Below are positions 1 through 11,824 of a stretch of DNA of 64,000 nucleotides, in pieces. Within the stretch, counting starts at the first letter, position 1; each line of letters begins with the position of its first letter. Below the pieces are notes generated by a model. The model worked only from the letters and a program-made list of their open reading frames with translations. It did not search any database and had not been told where the DNA came from. Location: NCBI RefSeq assembly GCF_000819885.1, contig NZ_CDBO01000035.1, forward strand, positions 27,925-91,924, in the 5' to 3' direction. A program made the position numbers and the translations under genes. This stretch comes from Aeromonas fluvialis (GTDB lineage Bacteria > Pseudomonadota > Gammaproteobacteria > Enterobacterales > Aeromonadaceae).

Positions 1-774
1 GTGCCCATCACCACCAGCCAGATCCCGCTGGCGATGGCCATTCCGGTCTCCGGCATGGTGCTGGGGCTGCTGGTGGCGGTGTTTATCAGCTACCGCAAAC
101 CGCGCCAGTATGACATGAGCAAGATCCTGGAAGCCGAGCCGGAAAGCGTCGAGCTGAATCTCACTCATATCTGGGTCGCCCTGCTGGCCATTGGCGTGGC
201 GCTTGGTCTGCAACTGATGACCAACAGCATAGTGCTGGGTGCGCTGGCCGGTTTTGTCATCTTCACCTGCGGTGGCGTCATCAAGTTTCGCGAGAGTCAG
301 GATGCCTTCACCCAGGGGGTGCGCATGATGTCGCTGATCGGCTTCATCATGATCTCCGCTGCCGGTTTTGCCGCCGTGATGAAAGCGACCCACGGGGTCG
401 ACAGCCTGGTCCAGATCGTTGCCTCCGGCATCGGTCAGCACAAGGGCATCGCCGCCTTCCTGATGCTGCTGGTAGGCCTGCTCATCACCATGGGGATCGG
501 CTCCTCCTTCTCCACCGTGCCCATCATCGCCACCATCTATGTGCCGCTCTGTCTGCAACTCGGCTTCTCGCCGATGGCCATCATCGCGCTGGTCGGTACT
601 GCTGGTGCTCTGGGGGATGCGGGCTCACCGGCTTCCGACTCGACCCTTGGCCCTACGTCGGGTCTCAACGCCGATGGTCAGCACGACCACATCTGGGACA
701 GCGTGGTGCCCACCTTTATCCACTACAACATCCCGCTGGTGATGTTCGGCTGGATTGCGGCCATGGTGCTCTGA
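1..774 (+). CDS. Na+/H+ antiporter family protein, 3' part
   Basis: The reading frame is open at the window edge, so the true start lies upstream and this is only the C-terminal 257 residues or so. It is an integral membrane protein with at least six long hydrophobic stretches. It also has the glycine-rich, polar transport motifs ([29 protein letters not shown]) of the NhaC/HI1107-type antiporter family, whose members are about 440 residues long. The expected role is sodium-proton exchange at the inner membrane. A strong hairpin terminator follows the stop, so it is the last gene of its transcript. The substrate is inferred from the family only. Confidence 0.85.
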   Translation: MPITTSQIPLAMAIPVSGMVLGLLVAVFISYRKPRQYDMSKILEAEPESVELNLTHIWVALLAIGVALGLQLMTNSIVLGALAGFVIFTCGGVIKFRESQDAFTQGVRMMSLIGFIMISAAGFAAVMKATHGVDSLVQIVASGIGQHKGIAAFLMLLVGLLITMGIGSSFSTVPIIATIYVPLCLQLGFSPMAIIALVGTAGALGDAGSPASDSTLGPTSGLNADGQHDHIWDSVVPTFIHYNIPLVMFGWIAAMVL

Positions 775-818
775 TCGCCCCTCCGGCTACGACCTGTGCA
801 CTTCACAATGCAAAGCAA

Positions 819-846
819 GAAGGCGACCTGATGGTCGCCTTCTTTA
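819..846 (+). terminator. Rho-independent terminator after the antiporter gene
   Basis: An 8-bp perfect stem (AGGCGACC / GGTCGCCT) with a TGAT loop is followed by TCTTT. It lies about 45 bp after the antiporter stop codon. Confidence 0.8.
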
Positions 847-906
847 TACCCACTCCCCTGATTCACCGGGATATGGTTCCGAAAGGAGAGGCTCTTTGTT
901 GGGCCA

Positions 907-955
907 CTTGACATCCTCCCCACCTTGGCGCTTCGCGTCTCAGGAGGGGGTGAGG
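907..955 (-). other. IS200/IS605-type end remnant
   Basis: On the minus strand this reads as a C-rich then G-rich imperfect hairpin ending in GGTGGGGAGGATGTCAAG. That is the kind of right-end sequence that closes IS200/IS605 (tnpB-type) elements. No tnpA or tnpB coding sequence is attached. It abuts the IS110 relic, so this spot has taken several insertions. Confidence 0.4.
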
Positions 956-959
956 CTAG

Positions 960-1065
960 AACGAGTGAACTGGCGTTTGAAGACGGGGGCGCCATGTACA
1001 TCCTGCCCGGCGAGGTGAAAGGTGTGTTTACCGATGTCGAGGCCATAGAGTGTGATAGTTGCCAT
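960..1065 (-). pseudogene. IS110-family transposase, N-terminal fragment
   Basis: About 35 residues from an ATG at 1065 (MATITLYGLDIGKHTFHLAG...) match the start of IS110-family DEDD transposases, with the first catalytic Asp in the GLDIGKHTFHL block. The frame then runs into unrelated sequence and nothing else of the roughly 300-residue protein remains. This is a decayed insertion sequence, not a working gene. Confidence 0.7.
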
Positions 1066-1088
1066 GATGCTCTGAAGTAGAAAAGAAA

Positions 1089-1115
1089 AGCCCAGCACGC
1101 GTAGCCTGCTGGGCT
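1089..1115 (-). other. Hairpin in the IS110 5' noncoding end
   Basis: A perfect 9-bp stem (AGCCCAGCA / TGCTGGGCT) with a 9-nt loop lies just 5' of the truncated IS110 transposase start. IS110 elements encode their bridge RNA in this noncoding end, so the hairpin could be a relic of one. That role is inferred from position. Confidence 0.35.
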
Positions 1116-1210
1116 GTGGGGTCTGGCTGCCCATCACCTCAAACCAGCACTCCCGAGAGTGCCGGCCTTGGCGTCATCATAGCCCATCAAATGGCAGGCA
1201 ACTGGCAAGC

Positions 1211-1573
1211 TCAGGCGTCCAGTTCAACCAGCGCCTTGGCCAGCTCGATGGGTTCGAGCTCCTGACCTTCCAGGTCGGCGTTCCAGTTCGGGCCGACCAG
1301 CACATCGTCTTCATCCAGATCGTTGATCCAGATATCGAGGAACTCTTCCAGATCGATCACTTCCGGCTCGTAATCGGCCCACTCGTCGACGCAGTGCAGA
1401 CGGGCATCCTCTTCGGCAGACCAGAGCGGCATCACATCGGCATCTTCAAATTCGGCGGAGCGGCAGACCACCCAGTCTTCCCCATAGCGCAGACCCCACA
1501 CCTGCCCCGACTCGCGGACTTGTTCGATAAAGAGTTGGAAATTGGCGTCAAGGTTGTCGTTAAGCATGCTCAT
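1211..1573 (-). CDS. DUF2750 family protein
   Basis: A small acidic protein of about 121 residues with the DUF2750 pattern: an N-terminal helix (NFQLFIEQVRESGQVWGLRY), a VWGL/DWVVC core, an EDARLHCVDEWADYEPEVIDL middle and a C-terminal IELAKALVELD helix. The family function is unknown. I chose the ATG at 1573 (MSMLNDN) because a GAGAG purine run sits just upstream and the longer frame adds a non-conserved Cys/Pro-rich leader. It is a single gene downstream of the gsk terminator, on the same strand. Confidence 0.8.
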   Translation of the reverse strand: MSMLNDNLDANFQLFIEQVRESGQVWGLRYGEDWVVCRSAEFEDADVMPLWSAEEDARLHCVDEWADYEPEVIDLEEFLDIWINDLDEDDVLVGPNWNADLEGQELEPIELAKALVELDA

Positions 1574-1712
1574 GGGGCTCTCTCTTTCTTTCGGGTGCTG
1601 CGGCATTGTCGGACGACAATACGATGGCCAAATGGTGTCGCAAAAGCGGCATGGACTCAAGCATATTGGGGTTATTACTGGAAAAAAGCCGAGATACCCC
1701 CTGTTTGCCTGC

Positions 1713-1735
1713 AAAAACGCCTCCCGCAGGAGGCG
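1713..1735 (-). terminator. Terminator of gsk
   Basis: On the minus strand there is a CGCCTCC TGC GGGAGGCG stem followed by TTTTTG, starting about 20 bp after the gsk stop. Confidence 0.85.
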
Positions 1736-1753
1736 TGTAACAAGCCGAGGAGA

Positions 1754-3058
1754 TCAACGCTCCCAGTATACCTCTTCCAGGCTGTCCTCTTTCTCCGGCA
1801 AACCGCGGGAGAGACGGGGACTGCTCTGGGCCAGCACTTCATAGCTGACGCGGTTGGCATATTTGCACACCTGGGCCAGCGAGGAGTAGGTCAGGAACTC
1901 GGAGATATGCTTGGCGGAGTTGGGCACATTCATCCGGTGATAGGAGTTGGCCACCATGTCGTGCAACACGGCGGAAAGTGCGCCATCCCCTGCCCCGTTG
2001 GTGTTCTTGATCTTCTCCGGGCCACCCATGTACGGGGAGATATGGGAGTAGATACGGGCAGGCTTGCGGCACTTGGCACGGGCCATCGGGCGGCTGAACT
2101 CATACATGTTGAACTCGGGGATAACGCCGGGCAGCAGAGTATGAGTGGTCTCGCGCTTGTAGTCCTCGTCGGTGTAGCTCGCCATGTAGAGGCCGATGGG
2201 ACCAGCGGTACAGAGCACCATGTCGGCCCAATCGAGTGCCTTGTCGGCCGCACCAAGCGGATCTGCGATGCCGGTCAGGGCTTCACCTTCATCTTCGTTC
2301 ATCGCCAGCACGGTCACGTTCTCGGCAATGAAGTCGCGCCACCACTGGGGGTTCTCATCGATGACGAAACGGGTGCCCAGGGTCAGCACTACAGGAATTC
2401 CGGCCTCACGGGCATAACGGACGGCAGCCATCGCAGCCTCTTTCATCGGGTCGCCATCGTCACCGCGCACCAGATAGGCGGTGATCACCAGTGCAGACGC
2501 CCCCTTGATCACCTCTTCCGGAATGTGCTGCACATCCAGCTGGTTCATCTTGCCTGCGTTGATGCCGAAGCTGCGCTCGCCACACTCGGTGATAAAGGTG
2601 AAGCAGCGACCGATGGGGCCATCGACTGGCTGCAGATAGTCCAGATTGACACGGGAAGAGGTGTTGCACAGATAACGGTAGGCGTAGCAGCCGATGCGGA
2701 TATCCTGGCTCATCACCCCCAACAGGATGGAGTGGGAGTCGGCCAATACCGAGTAGTTGTGTACCGTGTTGCCTATGGTGCCGCCGGCAAACTCGCTCAC
2801 TACCATGTTGTTGGTCTTGAGCTCGTCATAGATACGTTCGGCCACCTCGTCATTGATGACGACGGAGTGCCCCTTGCTCAGGCCATAACGGATCAGAAAG
2901 TCTTCATCCACATGCGCTTCGATATCAACCAGGGTCTGATCAATCCCGACGACGTAGGCTTTGCCCAGCTCGGTTAACAGGGGATTTTGCGGCACCAGGG
3001 GATCGCGTCTGTCGACAGGGAAGTAGTGTTTGGACTTGCGCTGACCGGGAAATTTCAT
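1754..3058 (-). CDS. gsk: Inosine-guanosine kinase
   Basis: This cytoplasmic PfkB/ribokinase-family enzyme phosphorylates guanosine and inosine to GMP and IMP with ATP, salvaging purine nucleosides. The protein is 434 residues, the same length as E. coli Gsk, and starts MKFPGQRKSKHYFPV. The PfkB signature lies in the C-terminal half (NTNGAGDGALSAVLHD), with the anion-hole glycines and the catalytic Asp of GAGD. It is flanked by its own terminator. Gene order adk-hemH-(MAPEG)-gsk echoes the E. coli adk-hemH-aes-gsk region. Confidence 0.96.
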   Translation of the reverse strand: MKFPGQRKSKHYFPVDRRDPLVPQNPLLTELGKAYVVGIDQTLVDIEAHVDEDFLIRYGLSKGHSVVINDEVAERIYDELKTNNMVVSEFAGGTIGNTVHNYSVLADSHSILLGVMSQDIRIGCYAYRYLCNTSSRVNLDYLQPVDGPIGRCFTFITECGERSFGINAGKMNQLDVQHIPEEVIKGASALVITAYLVRGDDGDPMKEAAMAAVRYAREAGIPVVLTLGTRFVIDENPQWWRDFIAENVTVLAMNEDEGEALTGIADPLGAADKALDWADMVLCTAGPIGLYMASYTDEDYKRETTHTLLPGVIPEFNMYEFSRPMARAKCRKPARIYSHISPYMGGPEKIKNTNGAGDGALSAVLHDMVANSYHRMNVPNSAKHISEFLTYSSLAQVCKYANRVSYEVLAQSSPRLSRGLPEKEDSLEEVYWER

Positions 3059-3192
3059 GGCAATGTTCTGTGCTCTGGGGGAAAGAGGGGCGGGATTTTA
3101 ACACAATCCACCGTCCCGAAAAGTCGCCCTGTTTAAATAATGGAGTCAGTATAGACAAGGCCTGCAAGGAAAAACGTTTGCCTTTTAACCAT

Positions 3193-3222
3193 AAAAAAAA
3201 CCACCCCGCCCGGGGTGGTTCC
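3193..3222 (-). terminator. Terminator after the MAPEG gene
   Basis: On the minus strand an AACCACCCC GGGC GGGGTGGTT stem is followed by eight T residues, about 25 bp after the MAPEG gene stop. Confidence 0.9.
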
Positions 3223-3245
3223 CTAGCACAAAAAAGCGTCGATTG

Positions 3246-3638
3246 TCAGGCGGCCGCCATGCCCTGCAACAGGGCCTGCACCGAGAAGAGGCCGAGTGCG
3301 AGCCAGAACAGCAAGGTGCCCAGAAAACGGGGCACATTGGGGGCTTTGGGGATCTGGATGCCGATGGCATGCAGGATGCGGCCGACCAACAGCATAGCGC
3401 CACCAGCATGCAGCCAGAACGCACCGGCACCGGAGAGCTCGCACAGCGCCATCAGCAGCAGGGTCAACGGCACATACTCGGCGAAGTTGCCGTGGGCCCG
3501 GATCGCAGCCAGCAGCTCGGGGGCTTCCCCCTGCCCTATCATCACCCCGAACTGGGCGCGGCGTCTGACCACCCAGAAGGAGAGCCCCAGAAACAGCAGC
3601 CCCAGCAGGCCGGCGTAAATCAGCGTGATATGTACCAT
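3246..3638 (-). CDS. MAPEG family membrane protein
   Basis: A 130-residue inner-membrane protein with four predicted transmembrane helices (about 5-23, 55-75, 78-95, 105-125). It has the MAPEG core motif RAHGNFAEYVPL near residues 47-58, typical of the eicosanoid/glutathione-metabolism superfamily (PF01124). Bacterial members are mostly uncharacterised, so no substrate is assigned. It sits between hemH and gsk on the same strand. It is preceded by a purine-rich AAGGAGTTGAG ribosome site that supports the ATG at 3638. Confidence 0.88.
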   Translation of the reverse strand: MVHITLIYAGLLGLLFLGLSFWVVRRRAQFGVMIGQGEAPELLAAIRAHGNFAEYVPLTLLLMALCELSGAGAFWLHAGGAMLLVGRILHAIGIQIPKAPNVPRFLGTLLFWLALGLFSVQALLQGMAAA

Positions 3639-3672
3639 GACTCAACTCCTTGTTTGACTGACTGCCGGTCAC

Positions 3673-4671
3673 TCATGCCAATTCACGGCAAATGAGCGAG
3701 ACCATCATCCTGATGTGGGCCTGATCACTGTTGAGGGCCGGAATATATTCAAACTGCTCGCCACCGGCCTCCATGAAGATCTCCCTGTTCTGCACCTGGA
3801 TCTCCTCGAGGGTTTCGAGGCAGTCGGCGGCAAAAGCAGGGCAAATCACATCGAGCCGCTTGATCCCGGTGGTCGGCAGGCCTGCAATGGTCACGTCGGT
3901 GTAGGGCTTGAGCCACTCCTCCTTGCCAAAGCGGGACTGGAAACTGGCCGTCCACTGCCCGGCCTGCAGCCCGAGCGCCTCGGCCAGCAGGGTGGCGGTA
4001 TGGCGACACTGGTGGCCATAGGGATCCCCTTCGTTCTCGTAACGCTCGGGAATACCGTGAAAAGACATCAGCAGGTGATCCCCCTGGCCGTGCTGCTCCC
4101 AGTGACGGCGCACGCTCATGGCCAACGCCTGGATGTATTCCGGATGGGCGTGGTAATCGCGGATGAGCCGCACCACCGGCAGATTGCGTTCTCTTTTCAT
4201 CGCCTTGGCCCAGGCATCGAACACGGAAGCCGTGGTACTCACCGAATATTGCGGATAGAGAGGTAAAAGGATCACCCGGTTGACCCCCTTGGCCTTGAGC
4301 GCCTGCCAGCCATCATTCACTGATGGGGAACCATAGGTCATCGCCAGCTCCACCGGCACCTCGACCCCCTCCCGCTTGAGCTCCTGCTCCAGCGCGGCGC
4401 GCTGCTGTTGGCTGATGACCATCAGCGGCGAGCCCTGCTCGGTCCACACCTGCTGATAGAGCCTGGCCACTTTGGGCGATCGGGTCGGCAAGATGATGAA
4501 GTGGAGCAACGGGCACCAGAGATAACGAGGCAGATCAACCACCCGGCGATCGTGCAGGAACTGGCTGAGAAACGCTTTAACGGCTGCGGTGGTCGGCGCG
4601 GCTGGGGTACCCAGATTGACCAGCAATATTCCGGTTTTCGTGGTCACATTGGCTTCCTGTCTATCTGTCAC
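3673..4671 (-). CDS. hemH: Ferrochelatase
   Basis: The last enzyme of protoheme synthesis, which inserts Fe2+ into protoporphyrin IX at the inner face of the cytoplasmic membrane. It has 332 residues against about 320 in E. coli. The family landmarks are present: GILLVNLGTPAAPT at the N-terminus, the metal-binding His in LLMSFHGIPERY, YGHQC, and the C-terminal CPAFAADCLETLEEI. It follows adk with only 74 bp between, including a terminator. The first ATG gives a slightly long N-terminus (MTDRQEANVTTKTG), so the true start may be a few codons in. Confidence 0.96.
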   Translation of the reverse strand: MTDRQEANVTTKTGILLVNLGTPAAPTTAAVKAFLSQFLHDRRVVDLPRYLWCPLLHFIILPTRSPKVARLYQQVWTEQGSPLMVISQQQRAALEQELKREGVEVPVELAMTYGSPSVNDGWQALKAKGVNRVILLPLYPQYSVSTTASVFDAWAKAMKRERNLPVVRLIRDYHAHPEYIQALAMSVRRHWEQHGQGDHLLMSFHGIPERYENEGDPYGHQCRHTATLLAEALGLQAGQWTASFQSRFGKEEWLKPYTDVTIAGLPTTGIKRLDVICPAFAADCLETLEEIQVQNREIFMEAGGEQFEYIPALNSDQAHIRMMVSLICRELA

Positions 4672-4676
4672 TACGC

Positions 4677-4700
4677 AAAAAGGGCCCCGCAGGGCCCTTC
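4677..4700 (-). terminator. Terminator between adk and hemH
   Basis: On the minus strand an AAGGGCCC TGC GGGGCCCTT stem is followed by a T run. It ends adk transcripts about 45 bp after the stop, so hemH may be partly insulated. Confidence 0.85.
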
Positions 4701-4745
4701 TCTTTATTTACCTGATGGCACGGGAAACGGTTCCGGCAGCAAAGA

Positions 4746-5693
<948 letters not shown>

Positions 5694-6452
5694 TCAACAA
5701 CTGTCAGATGTGACAGGCAGGCCGCTATGGAACCGGAACTGGGGATCTGGCGAGCAGATAAGCTCGGCTTCCAGTTTGCCAAAGAAGGCCACCCGCTCGC
5801 TGATATCCTCCCCTGCATATTGCTCGGCCAAGGCCAGATAGTCCTGATAGTGGCGCGCTTCGGAGCGCAGCAAAGAGACATAGAAGCGGCTCAGCTCTTC
5901 GTCTAGATGGGGCGCCAGCTTGGCAAAACGCTCGCAAGAGCGGGCCTCGATGTAGGCGCCGATGATCATCTTGTCGACTATGGTGGCTGGCTCATGGGTG
6001 CGCACATGCTGCATCAATTGGCGGGCATAGCGGGAAGCGGTCACCGGCCCGTACTCGATGCCGCGGGCCTGCATGATCTCCAGCACCTGCTCGAAGTGAT
6101 GCAGCTCCTCCTGAATAAGCCGTACCATGGGAAACAGCAGCGGATTGCGCGCCAGTTCGGCAAAGACGGTACGATCAGACTCCCCCATGGTGCGCTTGCC
6201 CAAAATCTCGGCCTTCTCCGGGATGGCATCCAGCTCGCGATAAAACTCTAGCTTGGGCAGCAAATGGCGCTTTCCTTTGGGCAGGCAGTAGCGACGCACC
6301 AGACTGTGGGCTGTGAGCGCGGCCTTGGTCTCGCAGTTGGCGTGATCGATGAGCAGGGTCGGCAGGTGGGCGGGATCCCGCGCCATCGCCACCCACTCAT
6401 CGGGCGTCTCGCACTGCAAAAACTGGCGCACTGGGGCTAGCAGATCATCCAT
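5694..6452 (-). CDS. miaE: tRNA-(ms2io6A)-hydroxylase
   Basis: A non-heme di-iron monooxygenase that hydroxylates the isopentenyl group of ms2i6A37 in tRNAs reading U-starting codons. At 252 residues it is the family length. The ferritin-like iron ligands are visible: EELHHFEQV near residue 115, EARSCERF near 170 and SEARHYQDY near 200. It is monocistronic, with a terminator downstream. E. coli lacks miaE, while Salmonella, Pseudomonas and Aeromonas carry it, which fits the proposed host. Confidence 0.95.
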   Translation of the reverse strand: MDDLLAPVRQFLQCETPDEWVAMARDPAHLPTLLIDHANCETKAALTAHSLVRRYCLPKGKRHLLPKLEFYRELDAIPEKAEILGKRTMGESDRTVFAELARNPLLFPMVRLIQEELHHFEQVLEIMQARGIEYGPVTASRYARQLMQHVRTHEPATIVDKMIIGAYIEARSCERFAKLAPHLDEELSRFYVSLLRSEARHYQDYLALAEQYAGEDISERVAFFGKLEAELICSPDPQFRFHSGLPVTSDSC

Positions 6453-6616
6453 CTGAACTCTCGTTTGTTAAACACGTCGGTTAAAAGCGTATCGGTCATA
6501 CACGTTGCCGCCTATGCTAGCGGATCCTGCTGGCCGTGCCCATATCCGGCAAGATAAGTGAATACTTATCAAACAGATATCTTCTCGCCTTCGACCCGAA
6601 ACGCGCAAAAACGACA

Positions 6617-6640
6617 ATGGGGGCCACTGGCCCCCATTTC
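6617..6640 (-). terminator. Terminator of purF
   Basis: A perfect 9-bp stem (ATGGGGGCC / GGCCCCCAT) is followed on the minus strand by TGTCGTTTTT. The T run is slightly displaced, so the strength is uncertain. Confidence 0.65.
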
Positions 6641-6669
6641 GCTATCCCATCCGGCAAACCCGTAAACGT

Positions 6670-8190
6670 TTAACTGCCTTCGTTAAAAATTTCCAGATTG
6701 CTGGTGCCTTCCTGCCATTCACGCACCGCTTTGGTGTCATCGTTGCGCAGGGCGTTGAGGTGATCCAGATAGGATTGATCCACGTCGGAGGTGACATAGT
6801 GGCCGTTGAACACCGAGGTCTCGAAATGACGCAGGTCCGGGTTGATCTCCCGCACTGCCGCTTCCAGATCTTCCAGATCCTGGAAAATGAGGCCATCGGC
6901 ACCGATCAGCTTGCACACCTCTTCCACTTCACGGCCGTGGGCGATCAGCTCGTTGGCGGTAGGCATATCGATGCCATAGACGTTGGGGAAACGAATTTCC
7001 GGTGCCGCCGAGGCGAAGTAGACCTTGGCCGCTCCCGCTTCACGGGCCATCTGGATGATCTGTTCGGAGGTGGTACCGCGCACTATGCTGTCATCCACCA
7101 GCAACACCTTCTTGCCCTTGAATTCGGAGCTGATGGCGTTGAGCTTGCGACGTACCGACTTCTTGCGCTGGGTCTGGCCCGGCATGATGAAGGTTCGGCC
7201 GATGTAGCGATTCTTCACGAAGCCCTGACGGTATGGCAGGTCGAGGGTGTGGGCGATCTCCAACGCCACGTCGCAGGAGGTCTCGGGGATGGGGATGACC
7301 ACATCGACGTCGAGATCTTCCCACTCGCGGGCAATCTTCTGACCCAGTTTGCGACCCATGTTGAGGCGGGCAGCATAGACCGAGACCTTGTCGATACAGG
7401 AGTCGGGACGAGCAAAGTAGACATATTCGAAGATGCAGGAGCTCATCTGCGGGTTCTCCGCACACTGCTCGGAGAAGAGCTGACCCTGCTCTGTGATGTA
7501 GATGGCCTCGCCCGGTGCAATGTCGCGCACCGTTTCGAAGCCGATGGCATCGAGCGCCACGCTCTCGGAGGCAAGCATGTACTCCACCTGCCCCTGCTCG
7601 TCCTGACGACGACCGAGGATCAGCGGACGAATGCCGTTGGGATCGCGAAACCCGATGAGGCCATGACCTATCACCAGCGAAACCACCGCATAGGCACCGC
7701 GGATCTGCTGATGAACCTTGCGCACCGCAGCGAAGATATCTTCGGGGCGCAGGGCCATCTTGTCACAGCGATCCAGCTCGTGAGCCAGCACGTTCAACAA
7801 CACTTCGGAATCCGAGGTGGTGTTGATATGACGGCGGGCCACCTTGAACTGCTGCTCCTTGAGATCCTTGGCGTTGGTGAGGTTGCCGTTATGGGCCAGC
7901 ACCATGCCGTAGGGAGAGTTCACGTAAAAAGGTTGGGCTTCAGCGGCACTGGAGCTGCCTGCGGTGGGATATCTGACATGTCCTATGCCGATATGCCCCT
8001 TCAGTCGCTGCATGTGGCGCACTTCAAACACGTCCTTCACCAGGCCATTGGCCTTGCGTTGCCGGAAGTTTCCACTATCAATGGTCACAATCCCGGCGGC
8101 ATCCTGTCCCCTGTGCTGCAACACCGTCAAGGCGTCGTAGAGGGCCTGATTGACGGGGGTGGTGCCAACTATACCGACAATACCACACAT
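6670..8190 (-). CDS. purF: Amidophosphoribosyltransferase
   Basis: It catalyses the committed step of purine synthesis, converting PRPP plus glutamine to 5-phosphoribosylamine. The 506-residue protein begins MCGIVGIVG, so Cys2 becomes the Ntn glutaminase nucleophile after Met removal. The C-terminal phosphoribosyltransferase domain shows the PRPP loop [14 protein letters not shown]. It follows cvpA by 21 bp on the same strand, the classic cvpA-purF operon, with a PurR-like operator upstream of cvpA. The 492-aa frame on the opposite strand is a codon-bias shadow. Confidence 0.98.
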   Translation of the reverse strand: MCGIVGIVGTTPVNQALYDALTVLQHRGQDAAGIVTIDSGNFRQRKANGLVKDVFEVRHMQRLKGHIGIGHVRYPTAGSSSAAEAQPFYVNSPYGMVLAHNGNLTNAKDLKEQQFKVARRHINTTSDSEVLLNVLAHELDRCDKMALRPEDIFAAVRKVHQQIRGAYAVVSLVIGHGLIGFRDPNGIRPLILGRRQDEQGQVEYMLASESVALDAIGFETVRDIAPGEAIYITEQGQLFSEQCAENPQMSSCIFEYVYFARPDSCIDKVSVYAARLNMGRKLGQKIAREWEDLDVDVVIPIPETSCDVALEIAHTLDLPYRQGFVKNRYIGRTFIMPGQTQRKKSVRRKLNAISSEFKGKKVLLVDDSIVRGTTSEQIIQMAREAGAAKVYFASAAPEIRFPNVYGIDMPTANELIAHGREVEEVCKLIGADGLIFQDLEDLEAAVREINPDLRHFETSVFNGHYVTSDVDQSYLDHLNALRNDDTKAVREWQEGTSNLEIFNEGS

Positions 8191-8211
8191 GTCTTTGCTA
8201 CCTCGAAGTCA

Positions 8212-8700
8212 CTATACCTGTTTAAGAAAACTCGATGAGTTCAACATGAACCCGAAGAACCACTGAATAACCGGCTTGAACTCCGGCACCAGCTTGGACG
8301 CCACCCACCAGTCACTCTGGGAGAGGCTGGTAAAGGTATCCATGAAAAAAAGCAGGGCACTGACGATCAGCACCCCGCGAATTGCGCCGAAGCAGACTCC
8401 CAGCACCCGATCGGTACCCGAGAGCCCCGTCTTGTCCACCAACAAGCCCACCACATAGTTGACCACACTGCCGAGGATCAGGGTCACCACGAACAGGGCG
8501 GCAATCGCCAATCCATTGCGTACCAGGGCATCGGAGAAGGAGGTGAAATAGACGGCAAGATCGGGATAGAAGTGGCTGGCAATAAAGAAGGCGACGAACC
8601 AGGTGACGAGAGACATGGCCTCCTTGACGAAGCCGCGTACCAGGCTGATGAGGGCAGAAAAACCGACGATACCGATGATGGCGTAATCAATCCAGACCAT
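8212..8700 (-). CDS. cvpA: CvpA family membrane protein
   Basis: A 162-residue inner-membrane protein with four hydrophobic helices (about 5-22, 30-47, 65-88, 100-120). It has the start MVWIDYAIIGIVGFSALISL typical of CvpA, originally named for colicin V production. Its molecular role is still unsettled. It is the first gene of the cvpA-purF operon, so it is likely repressed by PurR. Confidence 0.95.
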   Translation of the reverse strand: MVWIDYAIIGIVGFSALISLVRGFVKEAMSLVTWFVAFFIASHFYPDLAVYFTSFSDALVRNGLAIAALFVVTLILGSVVNYVVGLLVDKTGLSGTDRVLGVCFGAIRGVLIVSALLFFMDTFTSLSQSDWWVASKLVPEFKPVIQWFFGFMLNSSSFLKQV

Positions 8701-8736
8701 AGAAAAAGATGTCCTGCGAAATTGCGGCGCAGTCTA

Positions 8737-8752
8737 ACAAAAACGATTGCGC
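8737..8752 (-). promoter_or_regulatory. Candidate PurR operator upstream of cvpA-purF
   Basis: The minus strand reads GCGCAATCGTTTTTGT, matching 13 of 16 positions of the PurR consensus ACGCAAACGTTTTCGT, centred about 44 bp upstream of the cvpA start. The position and the known PurR control of this operon in enterics support it. Binding is inferred. Confidence 0.65.
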
Positions 8753-8841
8753 ATTGCTTGATAAAATTGTGTTAACTGTTGAAAGCCTGCGATTGGCGCT
8801 GATTTTTTCGCCACCAAAACGGTTGGCTGGCGCCAGAATGC

Positions 8842-8870
8842 ACAACGCCATGGCATGGCCATGGCGTTGT
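8842..8870 (-). terminator. Inverted repeat downstream of serS
   Basis: A 13-bp palindromic arm pair (ACAACGCCATGGC / CCATGGCGTTGT) lies 17 bp after the serS stop. There is no long T run on the minus strand, so it may be an RNA end-stabilising hairpin or a weak terminator. Confidence 0.55.
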
Positions 8871-8886
8871 TGTCTGCAACGAACGC

Positions 8887-10486
<1,600 letters not shown>

Positions 10487-11824
10487 TCAGGGGCGCCGTT
10501 TATGGGGACTCTGACGGTCCAGATCATGGAGATAATCGAGCTTCTGGGCGATCTGCTTCTCAAGGCCGCGATCAGTGGGCTGATAGTACCGTTTGCCCGC
10601 CAGCTCGGGCGGGAAATACTCCTCGCCGGCGGCATAGGCACCCGGCTCGTCATGGGCATAGCGATACTCGGCGCCATAGCCCAGATCGCTCATCAGCTTG
10701 GTCGGCGCGTTGCGCAGATGCACCGGCACCTCGAAGTCAGGCTGGTTTTTGGCATCATGAAGCGCCGCCTTCCAGGCGGTGTAGACCGCATTGCTCTTGG
10801 GGGCACAGGCGAGATAGACGATCGCCTGGGCGATGGCTCGCTCCCCTTCCGCCGGGCCGATGCGATGAAAGCAATCCCAGGCCGACAGGGCAACCTGCAT
10901 GGCACGGGGATCGGCATTGCCTACATCTTCCGAGGCTATCGCCAGCAAGCGGCGGGCGATGTAGAGCGGATCGCAACCGGCACTCACCATGCGGGCATAC
11001 CAGTAGAGCGCCGCATCCGGCGCCGAGCCGCGAATGGATTTGTGTACCGCCGAGATGAGGTCATAGAAGTGATCCCCCCCCTTGTCGAAACGGGCCACAT
11101 GCTCCCCCACCACGGCGGCGAGCAGGGTGCTGTCGATCACCCGCGCCCCTGTACCATCGCTTTCGGCCATGTCGGCCAACAGCTCGAGATAGTTGAGGGA
11201 TTTGCGCCCGTCGCCGTCCACCGCCTTGGCCAGTGCCTCTTTGACGCCGGGGGTAAACGTGAGCGCCGGATCATTGAGGCCGCGGGGGTCCTGCATCGCC
11301 TGATCGATCATGGCGAGGATATCCTCCTCCTCCAGTCGCTTTAACAGATAGACCCGGGCCCGGGATAACAGCGCGTTGTTGAGTTCGAACGAGGGGTTTT
11401 CGGTGGTGGCGCCAATAAAGGTGATGGTGCCATCTTCGATGTGGGGCAGGAACACATCCTGCTGGCTCTTGTTAAAACGGTGCACCTCATCCACGAACAG
11501 GATGGTGCGCACCCCGCGCCAACTGTTCTCTTTGGCCTTGTCGATAGCGGCACGGATCTCCTTGATGCCGGAGGTCACCGCCGAGAGCCGCTCCACTTCC
11601 GCCTGACAGTAGTGAGCCATCAGCTCCGCCAGTGTGGTCTTGCCGGTACCGGGTGGTCCCCACAGGATCATGGAGTGGCAGTGACCTGCCAGGATCGCTT
11701 TGCGCAGGGGCTTGTCAGGCCCCAGGATATGCTGCTGACCGATATACTGGTCGAGATTTTGCGGCCGCATCCGGGCCGCCAGCGGACGAAAGTCCGACGA
11801 GAAATCCAGCGAGAGATTGCTCAT
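10487..11824 (-). CDS. rarA: Replication-associated recombination protein A (AAA+ ATPase)
   Basis: A clamp-loader-like AAA+ ATPase (MgsA/WRNIP1 family) acting at stalled replication forks. It has 445 residues with Walker [10 protein letters not shown] near residue 58, Walker [11 protein letters not shown] near 110, sensor 1 [13 protein letters not shown] and the C-terminal tetramerisation domain ([25 protein letters not shown] is typical; key residues [10 protein letters not shown]). Its ATG overlaps the lolA stop (TGATG), implying translational coupling. Confidence 0.96.
   Translation of the reverse strand: MSNLSLDFSSDFRPLAARMRPQNLDQYIGQQHILGPDKPLRKAILAGHCHSMILWGPPGTGKTTLAELMAHYCQAEVERLSAVTSGIKEIRAAIDKAKENSWRGVRTILFVDEVHRFNKSQQDVFLPHIEDGTITFIGATTENPSFELNNALLSRARVYLLKRLEEEDILAMIDQAMQDPRGLNDPALTFTPGVKEALAKAVDGDGRKSLNYLELLADMAESDGTGARVIDSTLLAAVVGEHVARFDKGGDHFYDLISAVHKSIRGSAPDAALYWYARMVSAGCDPLYIARRLLAIASEDVGNADPRAMQVALSAWDCFHRIGPAEGERAIAQAIVYLACAPKSNAVYTAWKAALHDAKNQPDFEVPVHLRNAPTKLMSDLGYGAEYRYAHDEPGAYAAGEEYFPPELAGKRYYQPTDRGLEKQIAQKLDYLHDLDRQSPHKRRP

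Noticed and set aside
1394..2977. Plus-strand frame of 527 aa opposite gsk
   Set aside because: It runs across the DUF2750 gene, a terminator and gsk; shadow composition only.
6760..8238. Long plus-strand open frame (492 aa) opposite purF
   Set aside because: It is a codon-bias shadow of purF: no family motifs, His/Gly/Asp-rich low-complexity composition, and the antisense gene is certain.
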